NCBI GenBank assembly: GCA_031178005.1
Contig: JAPSJV010000024.1
Location: 1-41,623 of the forward strand
Source: Pseudarthrobacter sp.
Lineage (GTDB): Bacteria > Actinomycetota > Actinomycetes > Actinomycetales > Micrococcaceae
Reading direction: 5' to 3'
DNA: 41,623 bases
Shown here: positions 23,550-32,159 of the stretch, piece by piece
Numbering within the stretch: the stretch's first letter is position 1
How the letters are laid out: the number at the start of each line of letters is the position of its first letter
The notes under the pieces: model-generated
The model's input: only the letters and a program-made list of their open reading frames with translations
The model's database searches: none
What the model was told of the DNA's origin: nothing
Made by a program: the position numbers and the translations under genes

Positions 23550-25142
23550 TCAGGCCATTTCCTGCAGATGCAGGCTGAGCCACAGAACGAGGGTGTCCTC
23601 CGGCTGGTCGAGGTCCACGCCGAAGATCTCGCGGAGGCGTTTGAGCCGGTAGCGCAAGGTGTTTTGGTGAAGCGACAGGGCGGCGGCGGTCCGTGCCGAG
23701 TCCCGGGAGAAGTCGAGGTAGGTGCGCAGGGTCTTGGCATATTCGGTGCCGGATCCGGCGTCGTACTCCCTGATCCGCTCCGCCGCGCGCGACATCAGCC
23801 GCGGGGTGGTACGGAACAGTGCAGCCAGTTCCACGAGGGTCAGGCGGCTGCGCACCTCGCCGGCACTGGCATAGTTGCCCGGGCTCCTGCCGGAGGCGAG
23901 CATCAAAAGGACCAGATCGGCGTCGTGCCGTGACCGGTTAATCTCCGAAGCCGCACGCACCGCGGGACCGGCGGCTGCCCGCACGTCAACAGCCAGGGAA
24001 GCGCGTGAGCGTTCGATCAGCCGGAGCACCAGGGCCTCGAGCGCAGCGAATGACGATTCGGCTGTGTCGGTGAAGAGCGCATACACGGTGGTGCCGATCA
24101 GCACGCAGTGCGCCCCCTGGCGGTGTGCTTCGCACTGCGTCGTGACCAGGTCAAGAAGCCGGACCAGCGTCATTTCGATGGCGTGGTCCAGGTCGGGCTC
24201 AAAAGCAACGACAACGAACGGCCCGGAATCACGAAGCCCCAACTGCTCCGCTGCCAGGGCCGCGTCATCCCCGCCGTTCAGCAGCCTGCGGAGAAGTTCC
24301 GCCCGGTGTTGCCTTGCCAGGTCATGGGCGCTGCGGGCCCGCAGCATGTGCAGGGCCGCGATGTCGGCCGCGCGCTCCAAGGCCAGCCCCGCTTCCGGGT
24401 CAAGGGAGGCGTTGGCATCCACCACCCAGATGGACCCGAGAGCCTCGTTGCCCGCTCTCACCGCAATGGCCAGCCGGTCCATTGCCGGCCGCACACCCTC
24501 GATGTGGACTGCTCCTTGGGCCCGGAACACCGACGCGTACTGGCCCGCGTTTTCCGGAAGGTACGGAACCTTCCGGCCCAGGATCCCCAGGCGCCGGTCC
24601 TCATCAATCGGCTGGTCCGCGAGCGTGGAGTACGCCAGGACCTCTTCCTGCAGGTTTTCGATGGTGGTTGCGCCGCCAACCATTGCGGCGATGGCGTTGG
24701 CCAGGGCAAACAGGTCGCCGACGCCGAGCGGTGACAGCGAGCCGCCGGCCGAGGCGTTAAGGGCAGAGTCAAGGAGCGCGTTCAACTGGCGCCAGCCAAC
24801 TTCGTCATCCACCACGAGGAGGGCGACGCCGGCCTGGTCCGCCACCTCCGCAAGGCCTCCGAGGTCCTGCTGCAGCTCCTTGAGAACGACGGCGGCAAAG
24901 CCCGCCTCCGCAGCCTGTCGGATGACGCCAGCCGTTTCCGGGTCTCCGGGATGCAGCCCGATGCCCAGCAGGATTCCTCCGCGCGATCCTTCCAACGGGG
25001 AGAAGGGATCGTAAAACGACGGGCTCAACAGCGACACCCTGGGTGGCACACCCTGCGAGCGCAGGACCAGTCCGGAGTCCGCCAGAACGTCCAGCAATTC
25101 GGAGACGCCAGGACTGGCAATGGGTTGAGGGGTGGCAGCCAT
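23550..25142 (-). CDS. PucR-family transcriptional regulator
   Basis: A 530-residue regulator. The N-terminal domain (about 10-130) is the purine-catabolism PucR type with VLKELQQDLGGLAEVADQAG and VALLVVDDEVGWRQL. The middle (about 150-290) is GAF-like. The C-terminal domain (about 440-530) is HTH_30: KTLRTYLDFSRDSARTAAAL, SLHQNTLRYRLKRLREIFG and DLDQPEDTLVLWLSLHLQ. Such regulators control uptake and breakdown of nitrogen compounds. It is divergent from the GNAT-ABC-enolase operon starting at 25247, so that operon is the probable target. The 104-bp divergent region holds no clear palindrome. ATG 25142. Confidence 0.9.
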   Translation of the reverse strand: MAATPQPIASPGVSELLDVLADSGLVLRSQGVPPRVSLLSPSFYDPFSPLEGSRGGILLGIGLHPGDPETAGVIRQAAEAGFAAVVLKELQQDLGGLAEVADQAGVALLVVDDEVGWRQLNALLDSALNASAGGSLSPLGVGDLFALANAIAAMVGGATTIENLQEEVLAYSTLADQPIDEDRRLGILGRKVPYLPENAGQYASVFRAQGAVHIEGVRPAMDRLAIAVRAGNEALGSIWVVDANASLDPEAGLALERAADIAALHMLRARSAHDLARQHRAELLRRLLNGGDDAALAAEQLGLRDSGPFVVVAFEPDLDHAIEMTLVRLLDLVTTQCEAHRQGAHCVLIGTTVYALFTDTAESSFAALEALVLRLIERSRASLAVDVRAAAGPAVRAASEINRSRHDADLVLLMLASGRSPGNYASAGEVRSRLTLVELAALFRTTPRLMSRAAERIREYDAGSGTEYAKTLRTYLDFSRDSARTAAALSLHQNTLRYRLKRLREIFGVDLDQPEDTLVLWLSLHLQEMA

Positions 25143-25246
25143 AACGAGTAAAGCTACAGCCAGTAGTGCCCCGCCACAAGGATGACTTCATAGGTTGGTG
25201 CTGGACACTGAAGCCAGCAGGGTACTGCCCGGACCATAGTTGACGC

Positions 25247-26113
25247 ATGTCACTTACTCTTGATGCCAGCCCCACCGCACTCCACGCCACGGCGGCGGCC
25301 GCTGCTGCCGCCGTCCGTGCCGGAGTCCATGTGGTGGACGAGCATGACCGCGACAGGCTCCGGGACGTTGAAGGGCTGCTCATCGCGATCTGGGGGATGT
25401 CACCCCACGGCGCACCCATCCCTTTTGATCTACTGCGGAGCATCTCGCACGCCGGCTGCAACGTATCGGCGGCCTACACACTGCGCGGTGAACTCTGCGG
25501 AGCCGCCGTCGGGATTGTTTCGCCGGGCGGGATGTCCACTTACTCCCTGATCGCAGGCGTCCTTCCAGGTACCGGGGACAAGGGTGTGGGCTTCGCGCTC
25601 AAGCAGCACCAGCGCGCCTGGTCCCTGGCCCGGGGGATCAACACGATGACCTGGACCTTTGATCCCCTGGTCAGCCGGAACGCCCGCTTCAACCTCACCA
25701 AGCTGGGCGTCCACTCTGCTGAATACGAACAGAACTTCTACGGCGAGATGCAGGACGACATCAACGCCAACGACGAAAGCGACCGGCTGGTGGCCGTATG
25801 GCCGCTGGACTCGCCCCGGAGTGTGGACGCCAGCCAGGGCGTTGTGGATGAAGTCGAACTGCCGCCCCTCGAATCGGCAATGGTTCTGGAACACGGCCCG
25901 GACTCAAAGCCCGTACTTATCGACGGCGGCGAAAACCTCTGGTGCCGCGCCCCCCGCGACATCGTGGCCATGCGTGCCACGGACCCGGCCCAGGCCCAGG
26001 ATTGGCGTTTCCTGCTCCGCGGGATCTTTGAACCCGCCTTCGCTGCAGGCCGCGTGGCCACCGGCGTCACGCGCAGCGGCTGGTACCGACTGAGCAAAAC
26101 TGACCAGGTATAA
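25247..26113 (+). CDS. COG3375-type GNAT acyltransferase (possible N-succinyltransferase)
   Basis: A 288-residue acyltransferase of the long COG3375 group. Diagnostic stretches: LLIAIWGMSPHGAPIPFDLL, LKQHQRAWSLARGINTMTWT followed by FDPLVSRNARFNLTKLG, and AEYEQNFYGEMQDDINANDE followed by SDRLV. In a Geobacillus pathway for amino-acid chirality conversion, as I recall it, a GNAT enzyme N-succinylates the D-amino acid before an enolase-superfamily racemase acts. An enolase-superfamily gene is at 28928 in the same operon, with an amino-acid importer between. This role is inferred. CATAGT at 25235-25240 lies 6 bases before the ATG, so the mRNA may be leaderless. The preceding Ala-rich stretch (residues 14-22) is unusual. 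Confidence 0.82.
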   Translation: MSLTLDASPTALHATAAAAAAAVRAGVHVVDEHDRDRLRDVEGLLIAIWGMSPHGAPIPFDLLRSISHAGCNVSAAYTLRGELCGAAVGIVSPGGMSTYSLIAGVLPGTGDKGVGFALKQHQRAWSLARGINTMTWTFDPLVSRNARFNLTKLGVHSAEYEQNFYGEMQDDINANDESDRLVAVWPLDSPRSVDASQGVVDEVELPPLESAMVLEHGPDSKPVLIDGGENLWCRAPRDIVAMRATDPAQAQDWRFLLRGIFEPAFAAGRVATGVTRSGWYRLSKTDQV

Positions 26114-26136
26114 CCCCACCCCCAACAGGAGTACCC

Positions 26137-27078
26137 ATGCGCCCCAACCCTCGTGCACTGACAGCCCGGAACGTCCTGACAGTTGCCGGGCTGGCCCTCA
26201 CCGTCGGGCTGACAGCCTGCTCTGCAGGAACTACCCCGCCCGCGGATGCCCAGACCTTGTCCGCGGCTGATGTTGATCCCGCAGCCGCAGCCGCCCTTCC
26301 GGAGAGCTACAAAACGGCCGGGGTGATCAAGGTGGCCTCGGACATCCCCTACCCGCCCATGGAAATGTTCGACGAAAACCAGCAGCTCACCGGGCTCGAC
26401 TACGATCTGGCCCAGGCGCTGGGCGGCAAGCTCGGCGTGAAGCTGGAACTGCAGACCCAGGCCTTCGACAGCATCATTCCGTCACTGCAGTCCGGCAAGA
26501 ACGACGTCATTATGTCCGGCATGAACGACACCCCCGAGCGGCAGCAGACCCTGGACTTTGTGGACTACTTCCACGCCGGGTTCTCCATCCTGGTGCCGGA
26601 AGGAAACCCGCAGAAAATCACCACGGTGCTGGACCTGTGCGATCGCAACGTTGCCGTACAGAAGGCCACCGTGCAGGCAGAGATCCTCCGTGGCTACGAC
26701 CAGCAGTGCATTGATAAGGGCGCGAAGCCGATCAACGTCTCCGAACTTCCGCTGGAGACCGATGTGCAGACGGCCGTCCGTTCCGGAAAGGCCGACGCCG
26801 ACGTCGTTGATTCCGCAGTAGCCGCCTACGCCGCGAAGACCGCCGGGGACGGCAAGCTCTTCGACATCGTCAAGGATCCCGCAAACCCGTCCGGCTACAA
26901 CCCGGTTTACAGCGGCATCGGCGTGCTGAAAGAGGATGCCGACCTTTCCAAGGCACTGCTGGCGGCCCTGCAGTCGCTGATTGCAGACGGCAGCTATGAC
27001 AAGATCCTGGCCAAGTACGACCTCTCGGATTACACCGTCAAGGAAGCCGGTCTCAACCTGGGCGGAACCGCACAATGA
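26137..27078 (+). CDS. Amino-acid ABC transporter substrate-binding lipoprotein
   Basis: A 313-residue lipoprotein of family 3 solute-binding proteins. The signal peptide ends at the lipobox LTAC with Cys28 as lipid anchor. The mature protein shows the family's KVASDIPYPPMEMFDENQQL opening, the LDYDLAQALGGKLGV strand-helix and a hinge region with KNDVIMSGMNDTPERQQTLD. Binding of polar or cationic amino acids or related small compounds is likely; the ligand is not readable. It lies 23 bases after the GNAT gene. Its stop overlaps the permease start as ATGA, a typical ABC operon arrangement. Confidence 0.9.
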   Translation: MRPNPRALTARNVLTVAGLALTVGLTACSAGTTPPADAQTLSAADVDPAAAAALPESYKTAGVIKVASDIPYPPMEMFDENQQLTGLDYDLAQALGGKLGVKLELQTQAFDSIIPSLQSGKNDVIMSGMNDTPERQQTLDFVDYFHAGFSILVPEGNPQKITTVLDLCDRNVAVQKATVQAEILRGYDQQCIDKGAKPINVSELPLETDVQTAVRSGKADADVVDSAVAAYAAKTAGDGKLFDIVKDPANPSGYNPVYSGIGVLKEDADLSKALLAALQSLIADGSYDKILAKYDLSDYTVKEAGLNLGGTAQ

Positions 27079-28055
27079 GGGCGGCCAATACTTTGACGCG
27101 GCGGCAGGACGGGGCACCGGCTGAACTCCCGCCGTCGGGTGGTGGCGCTGACGACGTCGTCGCGGTCCCGCTGCGGCATCCCTGGCGTTGGGTGGGAGCA
27201 GCAGTGCTGGCCTTCGGCTTTGCGGCCCTCGCCTCGTCGCTGTGGTCCAACCCGAACATTGACCACTCCACGATCAGCAGCTACGTCTTCCACCCCCGGA
27301 TCCTGAGCGGGGTGGGCCTCACCCTGGTCCTCACCGTGGTGTCCATGCTGGTGTCCACGGTGCTGGGCGTCCTGCTGGCGGTCATGCGGCTCTCCCGGAA
27401 CCCCGTGATGAACGCCTTCGCCTGGCTGTACATCTGGGTCTTCCGCGGCACGCCCCTCCTGATCCAGGTGGTGTTCTGGGGCTACCTCGGCCTGCTCTAC
27501 TCGCAGATCTCCCTGGGTGTCCCCTTTACCGACTTCACGGTGTTCTCCGTGGATACCAATACCCTGGTTCCTGCGTTCACCGCCGGGCTCCTGGCCATGA
27601 CGCTGAACCAGGCCGCCTACTCGGCGGAGATCATCCGCGGCGGCATGCTCTCCGTGGACAGCGGCCAGCACGAAGCAGCATCATCGCTGGGCATGTCCCC
27701 GGCGTACACGCTCTTCAGGGTGGTCCTGCCGCAGGCCATGCGGGTCATCATCCCGCCAATGGGCAACGAGACCATCTCGATGCTGAAGAACACCTCCCTT
27801 CTGTCCGTCATCGCCGTCCTGGAGCTGTACACGGTGGCCACCCAGATCTCCTCGCAGAACCTCCGCCAGGTGGAACTCCTGGTGGTGGTCAGCTGCTGGT
27901 ACCTCTTCCTCACCTCCGTCCTGTCCGTCCCGCAGTACTACCTCGAGCGCCACTACGGCCGTGGCAATGCCCGCCAACAGTCCCCCACACCGTTGGGCAG
28001 GCTCAGGGCCGCTTTCCGCAAAACCCCGCCGGCACCGAAAGGGCTCCAGCCATGA
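27075..28055 (+). CDS. Amino-acid ABC transporter permease (HisM/GlnP type)
   Basis: A 326-residue permease of the polar amino acid uptake family. The first 35 residues are a cytoplasmic lead. The transmembrane part shows FRGTPLLIQVVFWGYLGLLY (the family's N-terminal permease signature) and the EAA loop, EAASSLGMSPAYTLFRVVLP, that contacts the ATPase. About six helices are expected. It is ATGA-coupled both to the lipoprotein upstream and to the ATPase downstream. Only one permease is present, so a homodimer is implied. The extended C-terminal tail after about 295 is positively charged and uncharacterised. Confidence 0.9.
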   Translation: MRAANTLTRRQDGAPAELPPSGGGADDVVAVPLRHPWRWVGAAVLAFGFAALASSLWSNPNIDHSTISSYVFHPRILSGVGLTLVLTVVSMLVSTVLGVLLAVMRLSRNPVMNAFAWLYIWVFRGTPLLIQVVFWGYLGLLYSQISLGVPFTDFTVFSVDTNTLVPAFTAGLLAMTLNQAAYSAEIIRGGMLSVDSGQHEAASSLGMSPAYTLFRVVLPQAMRVIIPPMGNETISMLKNTSLLSVIAVLELYTVATQISSQNLRQVELLVVVSCWYLFLTSVLSVPQYYLERHYGRGNARQQSPTPLGRLRAAFRKTPPAPKGLQP

Positions 28056-28861
28056 CCGAAGCACTCATCTCCGCCGGGCGTCCCGAATCAAAGCAGGCCA
28101 CCGAACCGCTCCTGATTGCCAGTAACGTCCGGAAGCACTACGGCGGCGTCGAGGTTCTGAAGGGCATCTCCCTCACGGTCAACGCCGGCGAGGTCATGTG
28201 CCTGCTGGGCCCATCGGGCTCCGGTAAATCCACTTTCCTGCGCTGCATCAACCACCTTGAACGGATCGACGGCGGACGGATTTCCGTGGGCGGGGACCTC
28301 ATCGGTTATGCACAGCGCCACGACCGGATCTTCGAGATGAACCCGCGTGAAGTGGCCAAGCAGCGCAGCGGCATCGGCATGGTGTTCCAGCGCTTCAACC
28401 TCTTCCCGCATATGACGGCATTGGAGAACATCTGGGCCGCGCCGGTGGGGGTGAAGAAGGTTCCCAAGCAACAGGCCCTCAAACGCGGCATGGAACTCTT
28501 GGACCGGGTGGGGCTGGCAAATCTGGCCAAGGCCTACCCCGCGCAGCTCTCCGGCGGCCAGCAGCAGCGCGTGGCCATTGCCCGGGCGCTGGCCATGGAT
28601 CCACAGCTGCTCCTGTTCGACGAGCCAACCAGTGCGCTGGACCCGGAACTGGTTGGCGACGTTCTTGACGTGATGCGCACGCTTGCGGCGGACGGCATGA
28701 CCATGATCGTGGTGACGCACGAGATCGGCTTCGCCCGGGGCGCCGGGGACAGCGTCGTCTTTATGGACGGCGGCGTGGTGGTGGAATCAGGTGCTCCGGC
28801 CGAGGTCCTGGATAACCCGCAGAACCCTCGCACCATCGCTTTCCTGGAAAGCGTTATGTAG
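28052..28861 (+). CDS. Amino-acid ABC transporter ATP-binding protein (GlnQ type)
   Basis: A 269-residue ATPase. Walker A is GPSGSGKST (53-61). Q-loop: GMVFQRFNLFPHMTALENIW. Signature: LSGGQQQRVAIARALAM. Walker B and D-loop: LLLFDEPTSALDPEL. H-loop: VVTHEIGFA. The pattern is the typical GlnQ/HisP type that powers uptake of polar amino acids. All catalytic elements are intact. It starts inside the permease stop codon (ATGA). A 66-base gap separates it from the enolase gene. Confidence 0.93.
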   Translation: MTEALISAGRPESKQATEPLLIASNVRKHYGGVEVLKGISLTVNAGEVMCLLGPSGSGKSTFLRCINHLERIDGGRISVGGDLIGYAQRHDRIFEMNPREVAKQRSGIGMVFQRFNLFPHMTALENIWAAPVGVKKVPKQQALKRGMELLDRVGLANLAKAYPAQLSGGQQQRVAIARALAMDPQLLLFDEPTSALDPELVGDVLDVMRTLAADGMTMIVVTHEIGFARGAGDSVVFMDGGVVVESGAPAEVLDNPQNPRTIAFLESVM

Positions 28862-28927
28862 CGCCGCCCGAGCCCGCCCGTCAACAACACCAGCAACCAG
28901 ACTTCCTACGAAACCAGTGAGCCTCCC

Positions 28928-30040
28928 TTGAAAATCTCCCGCGCCACCATCACCCTGATCGACGTTCCGCTGTTGGAGCCGTTCGTCGTCGCCTACGCCA
29001 CCTACAACACCATGCCCAGTGTCATCCTCACCCTGGAGACCGACGACGGCCTGGTGGGCTATGGCGAAAGCGTTCCGGACGGGCACATCACCGGGGAGAC
29101 GCCCACCGGCGTGGTGGAGGCGCTCAGGACCGAGCTGATCCCGGCCATCCTGGGCCTGGACCCGCGGGACATCACGGCCGTCCATCAGCAGCTCAACGGT
29201 GCGCTCAAGGGATGCGGCGCCGCGAAGGCCGCCGTCGACATTGCCTGCTGGGACCTGGCCGGCAAAGCCGCCGGACGCCCCATCTACGCGCTGCTGGGCG
29301 GCCGGAAGCCGGAGCACCCCACCATCGCCAAGGTCATGAGCATTCTGTCGCCGCGGGTCCTGGCAGAGCAGGCCGTCGAGGCAAGGGGCCAAGGCTACCG
29401 GCACCTCAAGATGAAGCTGGGCAGCACGGACGGCCTGGACATCGAGCGGGTGCGAGCCGTGCGCGAGGCAATCGGGAATGACCTGGCCATCCGGGTGGAC
29501 GCCAACCAGGGATGGGGCGATCCAGCCACCGCCCGCACCATGATCCGCGCCCTGGAGCCGTTTGATATCGGCTGGGTAGAACAGCCCATCGATGCCGACG
29601 ACATTGACGGCTTCCGGCTGCTCCGCCAGGACACCAGCATGCGGCTGATGGCGGATGAAGCGGTGGTGGACGCCGCGGACCTGCGGCAGTTTGTCCGCGA
29701 CCGTTCGGTGGACATGGTCAACCTCAAGCTCATGAAGAGCGGCGGCATCACACCGTGCCACCGGCTGGCTACACAGGCGGAACTAGGCGGACTCAAGGTG
29801 CAGATCGGGTCCATGCTGGAAACCAGCATTGCCTCCGCGGCCGGTTTCCACCTTGCGTTGAGCCACCCCAACATCGTCTCCACGGAGCTCTCCGGGCCCA
29901 TGAAGTTCACCACCGAACCGGGGAACCTGCAGTACATCCTCCCGGAGGTACAGGTGACGGAGGCGCCTGGCCTGGGGATCGACGTCGATACCAGCGTCCT
30001 TGCCGATCTCACGGTGAGCGAATGCGACGTCAGCTCCTGA
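28928..30040 (+). CDS. Enolase-superfamily enzyme (mandelate racemase/muconate lactonizing, MLE subgroup)
   Basis: A 370-residue barrel enzyme. Catalytic residues of the MLE subgroup are visible: K161-M-K163, metal ligands D191 (VDANQGW), E218 (WVEQP) and D243 (MADEAV), and K267 in NLKLMKSGGITP. The C-terminal part contains QIGSMLETSIASAAG. The region after TELSGP lacks the DxD motif of dipeptide epimerases. Candidate reactions include N-acyl amino-acid racemase, cis-3-hydroxyproline dehydratase, or dipeptide epimerase; none is proven. The start is TTG at 28928. It is the last gene of the importer operon. The last 15 codons are duplicated, degenerate, at 33003-33046, and the TetR gene's stop lies within its 3' end. 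Confidence 0.85.
   Translation: MKISRATITLIDVPLLEPFVVAYATYNTMPSVILTLETDDGLVGYGESVPDGHITGETPTGVVEALRTELIPAILGLDPRDITAVHQQLNGALKGCGAAKAAVDIACWDLAGKAAGRPIYALLGGRKPEHPTIAKVMSILSPRVLAEQAVEARGQGYRHLKMKLGSTDGLDIERVRAVREAIGNDLAIRVDANQGWGDPATARTMIRALEPFDIGWVEQPIDADDIDGFRLLRQDTSMRLMADEAVVDAADLRQFVRDRSVDMVNLKLMKSGGITPCHRLATQAELGGLKVQIGSMLETSIASAAGFHLALSHPNIVSTELSGPMKFTTEPGNLQYILPEVQVTEAPGLGIDVDTSVLADLTVSECDVSS
29996..30040 (+). repeat. Direct repeat, left copy (3' end of enolase gene)
   Basis: The 45 bases from GTCCTTGCCGA to the TGA stop of the enolase gene match 33003-33046 at 38 of 45 positions with one gap. It codes VLADLTVSECDVSS. The two copies bracket the TetR/FMO/SDR cassette in direct orientation. 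Confidence 0.8.
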
Positions 30041-30674
30041 CCTGACCGATCAGCCGCACGATCACCTCCGTCACGTCGTCGATGAATCTGGCCGTATCCG
30101 TTCGCAGCGCAGCCGGCGTCTGCACGCGTTGCACGAGCGCCTCGGTGATTCCGCCGACCAGGATCAGGCTGGACAGTCCCCCTGGCACCGACTCGATGCG
30201 CCCGGACCGCTGAAGGGCATTGAAGGCGGAGTCGATCGCCGCGGCGAACGCACGGTACGCGCTGCGGCGTTCCTGTTCAAGCGAATCAGAGACACCCACG
30301 GACTCCACCTCGAGCACCCGGACCTTGCGCTCGTCCTCGAGCGTCGTCGCGAGCGCTCCGGCGACCAGTGTGCGGACCGTCTTGAACAGCGGCTCCGCCA
30401 CATTCACGCTCGCATCCGCGAACCCGGAGAGGACCTCGTCATTGAGCATGCGGTACAGATGGGCGAGCAGTTCGGACTGGTCGGAGTACAACTCATAGAA
30501 GGATCGGCTCGAGACATGGGCAAGACGACACACCGAACCCACGCTTGCGCCCGCGTAACCCGTTGTGCCGTAGATCTCGAGAGCGGCGTCGAGCAGGCGC
30601 CTCCTCCGTTCCTCATCCCGCGAACTGCGTGCGCTGCCTCGCCATAGACGGTCCTCATCGCCGTTATCACCCAT
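30030..30674 (-). CDS. TetR-family transcriptional regulator
   Basis: A 214-residue regulator. The N-terminal HTH is LLDAALEIYGTTGYAGASVG, then VCRLAHVSSRSFYELYSDQS, near residues 28-70. The C-terminal helices form the ligand-binding domain (GGITEALVQ, RFIDDVTEVIVRLIG). I chose ATG 30674, because AGGA lies 8 bases upstream. In-frame ATGs at 30683, 30716 and 30752 exist, but the last two would run over the FMO promoter. Its stop codon (30030-30032) lies inside the enolase gene's last codons, on the other strand, an 11-base overlap. It is divergent from the FMO gene, whose promoter carries a dyad. Repression of the FMO/SDR pair is inferred. Confidence 0.85.
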   Translation of the reverse strand: MGDNGDEDRLWRGSARSSRDEERRRRLLDAALEIYGTTGYAGASVGSVCRLAHVSSRSFYELYSDQSELLAHLYRMLNDEVLSGFADASVNVAEPLFKTVRTLVAGALATTLEDERKVRVLEVESVGVSDSLEQERRSAYRAFAAAIDSAFNALQRSGRIESVPGGLSSLILVGGITEALVQRVQTPAALRTDTARFIDDVTEVIVRLIGQVRS

Positions 30675-30690
30675 GTCCACCATCCTGCCA

Positions 30691-30719
30691 TTGAAATTGG
30701 TGATTTTCGATGCCATACT
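30691..30719 (+). promoter_or_regulatory. FMO promoter with TetR-type dyad
   Basis: TTGAAA (30691-30696) and CATACT (30714-30719) are separated by 17 bases, a near-consensus promoter. The FMO ATG is only 6 bases after the -10 box, so the transcript should be leaderless. The dyad T-n-GAAA-n-T-nnnn-A-n-TTTC-n-A (30691-30710) overlaps the -35 box and spacer, a good place for TetR binding. Confidence 0.65.
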
Positions 30720-30725
30720 CGCCGC

Positions 30726-32159
30726 ATGGCTTACTTCGTAAAGTCCGCGCACCGCAGCGTTGCGGTGGCGGCACCCATTCCTCGCGACGAGTCGCTTCCC
30801 AGCGTGTGCGTCATCGGAGCCGGCTCATCCGGCCTCGCCGCCGTCAAGGCGCTCTACCTGGCCGGCCTCCCGTTCGACTGCTTCGAGAAGGGCAGCGCGA
30901 TCGGCGGAAACTGGTTGTTCGACAATCCGAACGGGCACTCCGCCTGCTACGAGACCCTGGAGATCAACACCTCGTGCCCGCGGATGGCGTTCTCCGACTT
31001 CCCGATGCCCGCCGACTACCCTCCGTACGCCCGCCACGACCAGGTGCATGCCTACTTCGAGGCGTACGCAGAGCACTTCGGATTCCGCGATTCGATCACG
31101 TTCGGCACGACAGTGACCGATGTGGCCCGCACCGATGACGGCAGGTGGCGGGTGCGCACGGAAAACTCCGACGGCGGGCGGGAGCGCGTATACGACGCCG
31201 TCCTCGTCGCCAACGGCCACCACTGGGACCCGCGCCTGCCCGAACCCTCGTACCCCGGCTCCTTCAGCGGCGAGCAGATCCACGCCCATGACTACCGTTC
31301 GGGCGACCAGCTCGCGGGCCGCGATGTCGTCGTCGTGGGCGCCGGCAATTCGGCGATGGACATCGCCGTCGAAGGGGCAAAGAGAGCCAACAGCGTCGCG
31401 CTCTCGATCCGGCGCGGTCAGTGGGTGATGCGCAAGTTCCTGTTCGGCATGCCCTCCGACCAGATCGCACTGCCGGGCTGGATGCCGTGGTGGGTCACCA
31501 CGGCGCGGTTGCGCATCGGCGCGCTCGGTTCCGGCGGGCTGAAGAAGTACGGGCTCCCCAAACCTCCGCACACGCCGGGTCAGTCGCACCCAGTGCAGTC
31601 GGAGCAGATCCGTACCCAGATCGCCGCGGGAAAGGTGAAAGTACGCCCGGGGATCACCCGGTTCGACGGCGATCAGGTGCTGTTCTCAGACGGCACCAGC
31701 GCCCGCGCCGATCTGATCGTCTGGGCAACCGGCTACCGCGTTTCCTTCCCCTTCATCGATCCGTCGCTCGTCGATCCGGAAGACAACGAGCTGCCGCTGT
31801 GGAAGAGAACCGTGCACCCCGATCTGCCAGGGCTCTACTTCATCGGACTGCTGCAGCCGGTCGGCGCCGTCATGCCACTCGCAGAGGCCCAGTCCGCATG
31901 GGTGACGGCGATGCTGACCGGCGGGTATGAACCGCCGACAGACGCCGAGGTGCGCGCACAGATGATGCGCGATCATGAGCGCAACAAACGCCACTTCTAT
32001 GCCTCGCCGCGTCACACCATGGAGGTCGACTTCGACCATTACCTGTGGGATCTCGCCCGGGAGCGCAGGGCAGGCGCCAAGCGGGCTGCGCGCAGAGCGC
32101 CTACGGAACCCGGACAGCGCACGCCGCAGTCCGCGACCAGGCAGCAGGTAGGCGCATGA
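30726..32159 (+). CDS. Flavin-containing monooxygenase (FMO/BVMO-related)
   Basis: A 477-residue flavoprotein. The FAD-binding Rossmann motif is GAGSSG (31-36), followed by FDCFEKGSAIGGNW. The NADPH-binding motif is VVVGAGNSAMD in the second half. The FMO fingerprint region reads FSGEQIHAHDYR, closer to FMO than to the Baeyer-Villiger HxxxW form. ATGY motif: VWATGYRVSFPF. It inserts one oxygen atom into a nucleophilic or carbonyl substrate; the substrate is unknown. The C-terminal 35 residues are Arg/Ala-rich. The pairing with an SDR is like the mymA-type operons of Actinobacteria. ATGA-coupled to the SDR. Codon use differs from neighbours (for example more TCG and ATC/CGG-style codons), suggesting transfer. 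Confidence 0.88.
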   Translation: MAYFVKSAHRSVAVAAPIPRDESLPSVCVIGAGSSGLAAVKALYLAGLPFDCFEKGSAIGGNWLFDNPNGHSACYETLEINTSCPRMAFSDFPMPADYPPYARHDQVHAYFEAYAEHFGFRDSITFGTTVTDVARTDDGRWRVRTENSDGGRERVYDAVLVANGHHWDPRLPEPSYPGSFSGEQIHAHDYRSGDQLAGRDVVVVGAGNSAMDIAVEGAKRANSVALSIRRGQWVMRKFLFGMPSDQIALPGWMPWWVTTARLRIGALGSGGLKKYGLPKPPHTPGQSHPVQSEQIRTQIAAGKVKVRPGITRFDGDQVLFSDGTSARADLIVWATGYRVSFPFIDPSLVDPEDNELPLWKRTVHPDLPGLYFIGLLQPVGAVMPLAEAQSAWVTAMLTGGYEPPTDAEVRAQMMRDHERNKRHFYASPRHTMEVDFDHYLWDLARERRAGAKRAARRAPTEPGQRTPQSATRQQVGA

